Of a stretch of 7,786 nucleotides of DNA, positions 1 through 5,193 are shown one piece after another. The stretch is from Bacteroidota bacterium. Lineage in GTDB: Bacteria; Bacteroidota; Bacteroidia; Chitinophagales; Chitinophagaceae. The translations under genes and the position numbers were made by a program. Positions within the stretch are counted from its first letter, which is position 1. Every line of letters begins with the position of its first letter. The stretch is from contig JAJXYG010000386.1 of NCBI GenBank assembly GCA_021780705.1, positions 1-7,786 on the forward strand. The letters are read 5' to 3'. The notes under the pieces are model-generated. The model saw only the letters and a list, made by a program, of their open reading frames with translations, had not been told where the DNA came from and did not search any database.

Positions 1-159
1 GAACCAGTCGTCGGTCCCTGAATCAGTCGCATTTTGATAGTAATTAGCCCGCAAGTCAGCCTCCACTCCAAAATTAGCCCGGACCACGGCGGTAGTATCC
101 TGAGACTTGCCCAGGAGCACAAACAGAGAAAGTATAAAGAGAAGTATAGATTTTTTCAT
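1..159 (-). CDS. N-terminus of a secreted protein (partial, runs off the left edge)
   Basis: Only the first 53 codons are inside the window; the frame is open to the edge. The protein starts MKKSILLFILSLFVLLGKSQ, a classic signal peptide with a KK charge, a hydrophobic stretch at about residues 4-16 and a probable cleavage near the G-K-S-Q segment. There is no lipobox cysteine, so export to the periplasm, outer surface or medium is expected, not lipidation. The mature part reads FGVEADLRANYYQ and then TDSGTDDWF. From memory, this type of start (F-G-[IV]-[ED]-A-D-L followed by D-D-W-F) occurs at the head of large Bacteroidota surface proteins carrying repeat domains and a type IX secretion tail. 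That is inference from a short fragment, and no function is assigned. No clear Shine-Dalgarno site or -7 element was found upstream, which is common in this phylum. Confidence 0.75.
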   Translation of the reverse strand, partial: MKKSILLFILSLFVLLGKSQDTTAVVRANFGVEADLRANYYQNATDSGTDDWF

Positions 160-528
160 AGGTTGGATTTATAGTGTATGGCCTCTCCACCCTTATTATA
201 ACGATTTGCCTGTGGACAATATTGTAGGATTTTCCATATTGGATCCTGGGAAAAACAGGTACCCTATAATAGGTTATAACTACTTGATTTTAAATATATT
301 ATACAGGGTGTTTTATAAGCAATTCATACTGAATTGATTCGGTATATGCGCTTATTTACTCACGTGTAACAAGCTGATTATATTCACATAAAACACTGTA
401 AAAATTTACCCTATTTCATTATGGATTACGCAGGCCGGACACGGGTCACCCTATCGGAAAGTCTCTCATCGAAGGCAATTGGCAATAATTTGACTCAAAA
501 CTCCCTGGTATATTGACAAGGGGGTCAG

Positions 529-540
529 CTTCGGCCGAAG
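529..540. repeat. 12-base perfect palindrome
   Basis: CTTCGGCCGAAG is its own reverse complement. It sits about 110 bases to the left of the longer palindrome centred on 645/646, in the gap with no convincing gene. It could be a protein-binding site or the tip of a structured RNA, but nothing in the sequence decides between these. Confidence 0.6.
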
Positions 541-629
541 GCAGGGAATGTCTGAATGGAGTGATCTCAATCCGGGTTTTGACTTTCATTTTTACCCCAC
601 GCATTAAAGAGCGGGAGGCCCGATTCAAA

Positions 630-661
630 TGCCAACCTGGATTCATGAATCCAACGTGGCA
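630..661. repeat. 32-base interrupted palindrome with 16-base perfect core
   Basis: The core TGGATTCATGAATCCA (638-653) is a perfect palindrome. Symmetric outer arms TGCCA (630-634) and TGGCA (657-661) also match, separated from the core by three unpaired bases on each side (ACC and ACG). Twenty-six of 32 positions are therefore symmetric. The two-fold symmetry suits a dimeric DNA-binding protein. As RNA it would form a long cruciform-like stem with almost no loop. There is no T-run after it on either strand, so it is not a typical intrinsic terminator. It lies about 85 bases past the stop of the membrane protein gene and about 470 bases upstream of the secreted-protein gene. Confidence 0.6.
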
Positions 662-745
662 GGTCCATACGCAGTGCAAAAGGAAGCTGAAAATTTTAAG
701 AAGGACTTTTATACTCCCACCAGAAAAGAAAACAGGCGTGTGGTT

Positions 746-1180
746 CTAGAGGCTCTGCTGACCTAAAAGTAAGATGATAAGAAAGATGATGGCTACTAAA
801 ACGACAGACCCTAAGGCACCAATCCAAACCGACCTCCATACAGAATATATGGGTCCCCCATTTTCAATATGGGATTTAATGGCATCTCCCTGGAATTTTT
901 GAACCACCCATTGAGCGATCCCGGCGTAAAGTATTGGAATTATATACCGCGGAACCTTGGCAAAGGCTGGAACCAGGAATACTCCTGCGAAAATCGCAAT
1001 GGTGACCAAAATTGAAATCCCCCAGGCCATCCACACTTTCTCTGGCTGCTCAAGTTTCTTAAAATTCTCCGCCGTTAAATATCCGGCCACCAGGGGTCCT
1101 CCGAGGAAGGTGCCGACAAAAATAGCCCTGTCTTTATAGATCTTAAAGTCATGGGGAATCTCCAGTAAATCGTCTTGCAT
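746..1180 (-). CDS. Small integral membrane protein, four predicted helices
   Basis: A 144-residue protein of unknown function. A short acidic N-terminus (MQDDLLEIPHDFKIYKDRAI) precedes hydrophobic segments at about residues 19-36, 50-74, 79-93 and 117-140, consistent with four inner-membrane helices. The segment F-V-G-T-F-L-G-G-P-L-V-A-G-Y-L followed by E-N-F is, from memory, typical of a widespread Bacteroidota family of uncharacterised membrane proteins (type: flexible N-terminus, F-x-G-G-P-L-A-A motif, N-[FY] after helix 1). No catalytic residues are visible. The start is the ATG at 1178-1180, preceded by AGGA four bases upstream, which supports it. The gene lies downstream of the kinase/regulator pair on the same strand, but the 325-base gap argues for its own promoter. 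A functional link to that pair is unproven. Confidence 0.8.
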   Translation of the reverse strand: MQDDLLEIPHDFKIYKDRAIFVGTFLGGPLVAGYLTAENFKKLEQPEKVWMAWGISILVTIAIFAGVFLVPAFAKVPRYIIPILYAGIAQWVVQKFQGDAIKSHIENGGPIYSVWRSVWIGALGSVVLVAIIFLIILLLGQQSL

Positions 1181-1505
1181 ATTATCCTAATAATTTTATT
1201 AATTTATTTATTCTTTTAGTAATTAGCTTATTAGATTTACTTTACCAATCCTACCTGAATTAGATCACGGGGAGTACCAGAATTCATGCTTCACCTCACC
1301 ACAATCAGAATCTGAAATATGGTTCCCCTAGCCAACTCTCCGGAGGATCTCTCAGGAGAAAACAGGTGGCCATTATCGATTCTATCCTCCTCAAGGCAGG
1401 TCCCAAATAACTTACCAAATCGGGAAAGTGCACAAGGTAAGGCTATAAAAAAATATTCAATAAATCCTGGTAAGATCCCCCTAAACCCGGCAGAATGTTT
1501 CCTGT
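1181..1505. other. Intergenic gap between LytTR regulator and membrane protein
   Basis: All flanking genes are on the minus strand, so this is both the 3' flank of the regulator gene and the 5' flank of the membrane protein gene. The part next to the membrane protein gene (1181-1250) is very AT-rich. The middle (1330-1390) is GC-richer with nested complementary segments. No TAnnTTTG-type -7 element and no clear hairpin plus T-run were found. A 16-codon minus-strand frame (1287 down to 1237, MNSGTPRDLIQVGLVK) has a purine-rich GGTGAGG before its ATG. It could be a leader peptide, but support is weak. Confidence 0.5.
1342..1390 (-). other. Possible hairpin in the membrane protein leader
   Basis: GGAGGAT (1342-1348) and ATCCTCC (1384-1390) are perfect 7-base complements enclosing 35 bases. 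A smaller alternative pairing, TCTCC with GGAGA (1337-1341 with 1355-1359), overlaps one arm, so the two folds would compete. The minus-strand transcript would carry this about 160-210 bases before the membrane protein start. No riboswitch family was recognised with confidence, and chance complementarity is possible. Confidence 0.25.
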
Positions 1506-2210
1506 TTACTGATGATTTCTGAGTTTCCTAAGACTCTGGCTATATAACCTGCCCACCGGTATTTCCAGATTGTCAATCTCCACATCCCTGGAGGTGAAGG
1601 CAGTTACCCTGGATAGGGAAACAATGAAAGACCGGTGCACACGGACAAAAGACGTGGAGGGAAGCATGGCCTCTACCACCGCAATGGACTGCCTGATTAA
1701 AAGTTCAGGCTGGTTCAGTCGAAATATCTTGATATAATCCTTCACGCTTTCGATATATAATATATCTGCCAGAAAAACTTTGACCATTTTTCGGTTGACA
1801 CGAAAATAGAGAAAGCCATTTTGGTTGGAAGCCTCCTCTTTATTTGGTGACGACAATCTGTACCTGGGCAATTTGTTCACGGCCTTTAAAAACCGCTCAA
1901 AAGGTATAGGCTTAATCAAATAATCAATAGCGTCCATTTCAAAGGCGTTGGAGGCATATTCTTTATATGCAGTTGTAAAAATAATCTTGGGAGGCTCGGA
2001 TATGGAATTGATTAATCCAATCCCCGATAATTTTGGCATATGTATGTCCAGGAAAATAAGATTAACGGATTCAGTTTTTAAAAACCGGATGACTTCAAAT
2101 GCATTCTGACAGGTCCCCACCAGTTGTAGTTCATCTACCCTGGAAATATATTTTTCAATAATTTTTACGGCAGGGGGCTCATCATCTGCTATCAGGCATT
2201 TCCAGATCAT
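1506..2210 (-). CDS. LytTR-family response regulator
   Basis: Cytoplasmic DNA-binding response regulator of the LytR/AlgR type. From the chosen ATG (2208-2210) the protein has 234 residues and begins MIWKCLIADDEPPAVKIIEK. The receiver domain shows the acidic pair D9-D10, the phospho-acceptor D55 in F-L-D-I-H-M-P, the switch threonine in I-I-F-T-T-A-Y and the lysine in Y-L-I-K-P. The C-terminal LytTR domain (about residues 130-230) has the typical L-Y-I-E-S-V-K-D-Y-I-K-I and F-V-R-V-H-R-S-F-I-V segments. An in-frame ATG at 2243 would add 11 residues (MKTLLPNQPNY). I prefer 2210 because regulators of this family normally begin a few residues before the D-D-E motif. The start overlaps the end of the kinase gene by 29 bases, implying translational coupling and a dedicated pair. 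Target genes are unknown; the divergent lipoprotein gene is a candidate. Confidence 0.93.
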   Translation of the reverse strand: MIWKCLIADDEPPAVKIIEKYISRVDELQLVGTCQNAFEVIRFLKTESVNLIFLDIHMPKLSGIGLINSISEPPKIIFTTAYKEYASNAFEMDAIDYLIKPIPFERFLKAVNKLPRYRLSSPNKEEASNQNGFLYFRVNRKMVKVFLADILYIESVKDYIKIFRLNQPELLIRQSIAVVEAMLPSTSFVRVHRSFIVSLSRVTAFTSRDVEIDNLEIPVGRLYSQSLRKLRNHQ

Positions 2211-3306
2211 ATAATTGGGTTGATTGGGCAAAAGGGTCTTCATCTATCAGGGCGCCTTCCAAAATCAGGTCCAGTTCCAACTCCAGATCCACAATAAATA
2301 TTTCATCCTCGGAACGGGTTTGAAGGGAATACTTTCCGGGATAAATAAGTTCAAGTCTTCGCCTGGCATTCTGAAGTCCCAGCCCTCCATTGGATACCTT
2401 GCCAAACCCCTCATCGGAATCAAAGCTGTTGATCAGTTTAAAGCGCATCCGGCTGCCTTCCACTGACAGGTCAAAACTGATCCAGCACTGATCTATTTGA
2501 TGACTGGTTCCGTGTTTGTAGGCATTTTCTATGAAGGGCAGGAGCAACAGAGGGGCTATTTGATGGTCGGATATATTTCCATTATATACAAAGGAAACAT
2601 CCAGGCGGGTCCCGTATCGAAGCTGTTCGAGTTCCATATAAGATTGTACCAGGGCAATTTCCTTGGCCAGGGGAATTTTGGGTGCACGGCTTTCATATAT
2701 CATAAATCGGAGAAGGTGGGATAGTTTCAACACGATCTCAGGAGCATGATCCGATTGTTCAAGAGTGTGCAGATACAAATTATTGAGGGTGTTGAATAAA
2801 AAGTGCGGATGTATCTGTGATTTTAACAACTCAAGTTCCGCCTTAAGCTGGGCATGTTGCGCCTCAATAGTCTGTTGTCTTTGGCGATTCCAGTTACCCA
2901 GGAATTTGATTGAAAAGGCAATTGCCGCCACATGGATGAAAGGCAGGACATTTTGGCCCGTGCCCAGGGAAGCACCCTTGTAGCTGCCTGGCAGTACTTC
3001 GATGGTAAGGTTGGCCAGGGCCACATAACAGGCGCAAACAAGCAACAGGGCTGCCAGACCAATGAAAAATGACACATATTTTTTCTTCTCCAGGAAAACG
3101 GGAGTCAAAAAATACAGCAGGGAATAGGTCATGATCATATGACCGGGCAAGTACAACAGGGCGTTTAAAAACCCCAGGCGTATATTATTCCCAAAGCCAA
3201 AGCCCCAGGCAAAATAGAATACAATACCAATCCAGAAGATGAGGTGTAATATAACACGGATAAGCAGGTTTCGCTTTCTGCTATATTTTTTTGATTCGAC
3301 ACTCAT
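2182..3306 (-). CDS. LytS/YehU-type sensor histidine kinase
   Basis: A 374-residue inner-membrane kinase that should phosphorylate the overlapping LytTR regulator. Four hydrophobic segments at about residues 13-36, 46-71, 77-100 and 118-136 form the membrane part. Loops are short, with no periplasmic sensor domain, so the signal is probably sensed in or at the membrane. A coiled-coil linker (about 140-163) leads into the His_kinase domain (PF06580 type) with LKSQIHPHFLFNTLNNL, where H166 or H168 lies in the H-box. The N-box is I-E-N-A-Y-K-H-G around N261, and the glycine-rich loop N-G-G-L-G-L-Q-N is at 306-313. The tail after about residue 345 extends beyond the usual ATPase end, encoded partly by the overlap with the regulator gene. 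The start is the ATG at 3304-3306. No Shine-Dalgarno site is visible, but a -7-like element lies about 20 bases upstream. Confidence 0.93.
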   Translation of the reverse strand: MSVESKKYSRKRNLLIRVILHLIFWIGIVFYFAWGFGFGNNIRLGFLNALLYLPGHMIMTYSLLYFLTPVFLEKKKYVSFFIGLAALLLVCACYVALANLTIEVLPGSYKGASLGTGQNVLPFIHVAAIAFSIKFLGNWNRQRQQTIEAQHAQLKAELELLKSQIHPHFLFNTLNNLYLHTLEQSDHAPEIVLKLSHLLRFMIYESRAPKIPLAKEIALVQSYMELEQLRYGTRLDVSFVYNGNISDHQIAPLLLLPFIENAYKHGTSHQIDQCWISFDLSVEGSRMRFKLINSFDSDEGFGKVSNGGLGLQNARRRLELIYPGKYSLQTRSEDEIFIVDLELELDLILEGALIDEDPFAQSTQLYDLEMPDSR

Positions 3307-3325
3307 GGGTCAAAACAATGAATAT

Positions 3326-3333
3326 CAAATTTA
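3326..3333 (-). promoter_or_regulatory. Candidate Bacteroidota -7 promoter element for the kinase gene
   Basis: On the minus strand this reads TAAATTTG, an exact match to the Bacteroidota -7 consensus TAnnTTTG. It ends about 20 bases before the kinase ATG, which would give a very short leader. No convincing TTG at the -33 position was found, so this is a partial promoter match in AT-rich DNA. Confidence 0.35.
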
Positions 3334-3341
3334 GCATAATG

Positions 3342-3408
3342 GCAGGATGGTTGTACCTATTTGCGAGGAGGAACCACTAACTGCGTATGAATGACACAAC
3401 CATCCTGC
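3342..3408. repeat. 13-base perfect inverted repeat in the divergent region
   Basis: GCAGGATGGTTGT (3342-3354) and ACAACCATCCTGC (3396-3408) are perfect complements separated by 41 bases. The match stops sharply at both ends. The right arm lies inside another hairpin (3391-3418), so the two folds exclude each other. No T-run follows on either strand, so simple termination is unlikely. It sits between the divergent kinase and lipoprotein genes and could be an operator for the LytTR regulator, an RNA switch, or a leftover of a small inverted duplication. Confidence 0.55.
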
Positions 3409-3545
3409 AAAGTGTCATCCGGCCACGGGAAATAGTCGTCTGTATCCACTTCCCGGTTGCTGGCATCAAATTCCCCCGAGTGGCCTGATTCTGATATTAC
3501 TTTTAGGGACTTTAGGTCGCAAAACCTACCAGGAACCAACCCCAT
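3357..3545 (-). CDS. Doubtful 62-residue hypothetical protein
   Basis: A minus-strand frame with an ATG at 3543-3545 and TAG at 3357-3359, just upstream of and co-directional with the kinase gene (gap of 50 bases). The protein is hydrophilic and acidic in the middle (for example E-F-D-A-S-N-R-E-V-D-T-D-D-Y-F-P-W-P-D-D), ending VVPPRK. It has no signal peptide, membrane helix or known motif. The amino acid mix looks protein-like, but no ribosome binding site is visible. The frame fills the leader of the divergent lipoprotein gene and covers part of the inverted repeats. It may be a small real gene, a gene remnant, or a chance open frame over structured DNA. Confidence 0.28.
   Translation of the reverse strand: MGLVPGRFCDLKSLKVISESGHSGEFDASNREVDTDDYFPWPDDTLQDGCVIHTQLVVPPRK
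3391..3418. repeat. 7-base hairpin overlapping the larger inverted repeat
   Basis: ATGACAC (3391-3397) pairs with GTGTCAT (3412-3418) around a 14-base loop. That loop contains most of the right arm of the 13-base inverted repeat. Formation of this hairpin would block the long-range pairing with 3342-3354. A third short pairing, CGGGAA (3426-3431) with TTCCCG (3450-3455), lies just downstream. Confidence 0.4.
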
Positions 3546-3566
3546 AACAATTTAAAACCCTTAAAT

Positions 3567-4391
3567 ATGAAACAGAATTTACGTTATTTATTGCTAATTG
3601 TGGCATCTTCAGTAATCGTCACCTCCTGCAAAAAGGAATTTGCAAAGGAAGGTTCATCCGCGTTCGTTAAGAACCCGCTTGCACAATCCAATGATAACTC
3701 AATACAGATCAATACGTTCAAGGGACCGGAAATACAGGTAGGAGAAGGCAAGGTACGCTCATTCATTAGTATTTCGCATAGTGGGGTTCCCCAGGAAATT
3801 GGATTTGAAATGACTGATTCGGTTATGTTCGGGTTACCCGCCACTGGCGAAAACAGTTACATTATACCCCTCCACCAAAAGGCGGGCACTGTAACCCCTT
3901 TTGACCACATGGAACTGGATTGGAACCCCCAGGGACACCCACCTGCCGGAATATACACGGTGCCCCATTTTGATTTTCATTTTTACAAGATCAGCCTGGC
4001 CGCACAAATGGCCATTCCCGCAGAAGATCCTACCACGGCCAAGTATTTCAATAATTATCCCCCTGCCGGATACATTCCCTCAGGATATGTTCCCGGCCCT
4101 GTGGGTGTAGCGCAGATGGGTCTGCACTGGTTGGATGTTACCTCACCGGAATTCCATGGAGGAACCTTCACCAAAACTTTTATTTACGGAAGCTATGATG
4201 GAGCCGTCACCTTTTATGAGCCAATGGTAACCAAGGATTTTCTCAACTCCACCACCTCAAGCTCTGCTAATTTCCGCCAGCCGCTCTATTTTGACCCTAC
4301 AGGTACCTACTACCCTACCCGGTACAATGTATACAGAGACCAGACGACGGGAAATTATTACGTAAGTCTGGGTGGATTTGTCTGGCGCTGA
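3567..4391 (+). CDS. Lipoprotein resembling the TTHB210-like (DUF5602) family
   Basis: A 274-residue envelope lipoprotein. The signal peptide MKQNLRYLLLIVASSVIVTS ends in a lipobox with C21, followed by KK, as is common in Bacteroidota lipoproteins. After a low-complexity linker the main domain runs from about residue 50 to the end. A conserved-looking block covers residues 113-140, including W-N-P-Q-G-H-P-P-A-G and P-H-F-D-F-H-F-Y. A second block, M-G-L-H-W-L-D-V-T-S-P-E-F, is at about 184-196, and F-I-Y-G-S-Y-D-G at 205-212. H123, H134, D136, H138 and H187 could bind a metal, which is inference. From memory this pattern matches the TTHB210-like family; the Thermus member is a stress-sigma-controlled protein of unknown function. 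The gene is divergent from the kinase/regulator pair and followed by a strong terminator, so it is probably a single-gene unit. No Shine-Dalgarno site was found before the ATG, only an A/T-rich leader. Confidence 0.85.
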   Translation: MKQNLRYLLLIVASSVIVTSCKKEFAKEGSSAFVKNPLAQSNDNSIQINTFKGPEIQVGEGKVRSFISISHSGVPQEIGFEMTDSVMFGLPATGENSYIIPLHQKAGTVTPFDHMELDWNPQGHPPAGIYTVPHFDFHFYKISLAAQMAIPAEDPTTAKYFNNYPPAGYIPSGYVPGPVGVAQMGLHWLDVTSPEFHGGTFTKTFIYGSYDGAVTFYEPMVTKDFLNSTTSSSANFRQPLYFDPTGTYYPTRYNVYRDQTTGNYYVSLGGFVWR

Positions 4392-4487
4392 GTTACAAAA
4401 TTATATTTCGGATTCAGAAAAGGATAAGGGAAATACGAAATAAATGGATGGTGAGTAACCCTGCCTCTTGATCCGCCTTGGAAATTA

Positions 4488-4526
4488 AAAACTGGGGAGT
4501 TTACAGCGACTCCCCTTTTATTTTAG
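4488..4526 (+). terminator. Intrinsic terminator, probably bidirectional
   Basis: GGGGAGT (4494-4500) pairs perfectly with ACTCCCC (4509-4515) around an 8-base loop and is followed by TTTTATTTT. It lies about 100 bases after the lipoprotein gene. On the minus strand the same stem is followed by a T-rich run (the complement of AATTAAAAA), so it can also end transcripts of the convergent 137-residue gene and the potassium block. Confidence 0.85.
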
Positions 4527-4643
4527 TTACACTTGGACGCCAGGCCGGGCGGGAAATACCCATTTGGACCGTTATTTATTAGCGCTCCTTGTCAATTAAA
4601 ACTAGTGAGCGGGCTCTTCAGTTGAATGGCATACCGCAAAAAT

Positions 4644-5057
4644 TCACGCTGACCACGTATCGAAAGTAACACCTGCATCCGGGAGCATTTCCCGCAATAA
4701 GGTGTACGCATTTTCACCGGTAATTTCGATCGCAATGGCCTCCAGCCATTTCTTCCATTGTCCCACCTGCAACCCGAACCGGATATACAATGGTGGCAGT
4801 GCCGAGGATGCCACCATGATCCGGTATTCATAATCAAAATCACCGGTCAATTGCTTTGTCGGCACACCCCGGTCATACCCATCCAATGTCAACATATCCC
4901 CTTCCATCCTTGAACGAATAACTCGCTTGTCAGTACCCGTATCAACGTGGTAAAGGATAATATCTTCACCCAAATATCCGGCTTTATAATTCGGGGTGTT
5001 ATTGTTTTGTAACCGAAAATGTGCCTCCCCCGGTTGTGTAGGCACACACTTGATCAT
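4644..5057 (-). CDS. Hypothetical soluble protein of 137 residues
   Basis: I do not recognise this protein. From the ATG at 5055-5057 it begins MIKCVPTQPGEAHFRLQNNN. A GTG at 5066 would add three residues; an in-frame TAA further upstream rules out a longer N-terminus. It has no signal peptide or membrane helix. The middle is charged (Y-L-G-E-D-I-I-L-Y-H-V-D-T-G-T-D-K-R), and the C-terminal part has V-G-Q-W-K-K-W-L-E-A-I-A-I-E-I-T. The composition suggests a compact alpha/beta cytoplasmic protein. It lies 136 bases after kup on the same strand and is followed by a terminator-like hairpin, so it may be the last gene of the potassium block or stand alone. Alternative frames over the same DNA are shorter and less protein-like. 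Confidence 0.65.
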   Translation of the reverse strand: MIKCVPTQPGEAHFRLQNNNTPNYKAGYLGEDIILYHVDTGTDKRVIRSRMEGDMLTLDGYDRGVPTKQLTGDFDYEYRIMVASSALPPLYIRFGLQVGQWKKWLEAIAIEITGENAYTLLREMLPDAGVTFDTWSA

Positions 5058-5170
5058 TACAAGCACCCAGGAGATATGAATGCATTACTTCCTATCCTGT
5101 TTTCTTTCTGTGCCTTTGCCTGCTTCACAGCCCGGATATTTGTGAATACTGAACATCGGGGCCGGGAAGA

Positions 5171-5184
5171 ACCTGCGCTCAGGT
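5171..5184 (-). other. Short hairpin just after kup
   Basis: On the minus strand, ACCTG pairs with CAGGT around the tetraloop AGCG, starting about 10 bases after the kup stop codon. It is not followed by a T-run, so it is not a normal intrinsic terminator. It may protect the 3' end of the kup message or be chance. Confidence 0.25.
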
Positions 5185-5193
5185 GCATCAGAT

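Larger units (their letters stand above)
160..745. other. Intergenic stretch without a convincing gene
   Basis: This gap lies between the start of the secreted-protein gene (159) and the end of the small membrane protein gene (746), both on the minus strand. Positions 160-440 are AT-rich and stop-rich, as expected of a 5' flank, with an 11-base palindrome CCTATAATAGG at 263-273. Positions 440-745 are richer in GC, hold two perfect palindromes (529-540 and 638-653) and are open in several frames on both strands. None of these frames gives a protein I recognise. No terminator with a T-run was found after the membrane protein gene. Confidence 0.6.
494..766 (+). pseudogene. Possible decayed reading frame with one internal stop
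   Basis: In one plus-strand frame, codons run from 494 to the TAA at 764-766 with a single interruption, a TAA at about 602-607. Before the stop it reads GMSEWSDLNPGFDFHFYPTH; after it, MPTWIHESNVAGPYAVQKEA and then ENFKKDFYTPTRKENRRVV. Both halves look protein-like and lie in the same phase, so a nonsense-interrupted gene remnant is possible. The second half alone could be read as a 45-codon frame from the ATG at 629-631. I do not recognise either half. The 3' end overlaps the last codons of the opposite-strand membrane protein gene by about 20 bases. Low stop density in two other frames weakens the case, so this may just be non-coding sequence. Confidence 0.2.

Noticed and set aside
107..337. 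Plus-strand frame of 76 codons over the start of the secreted-protein gene
   Set aside because: It overlaps a signal peptide gene on the other strand, continues through AT-rich DNA, and its product has no recognisable feature.
1331..1390. Resemblance of ATCTCTCAGG and following A-rich bases to the glycine riboswitch core
   Set aside because: The match lies on the plus strand, while the downstream genes on that strand are absent. The other conserved aptamer segments could not be found.
2211..2243. Upstream ATG giving the LytTR regulator 11 extra residues
   Set aside because: The added residues are not part of the receiver fold and would deepen the overlap with the kinase gene; the start at 2210 fits the family better, although the longer form cannot be excluded.
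3498..3505. TACTTTTA as a -7 element for the lipoprotein gene
   Set aside because: It departs from TAnnTTTG at the final G, and no TTG element lies at the expected distance upstream.
4583..4614. Short complementary segments CGCTC and GAGCG after the terminator
   Set aside because: Only five bases pair around a long AT-rich loop, which is expected by chance.
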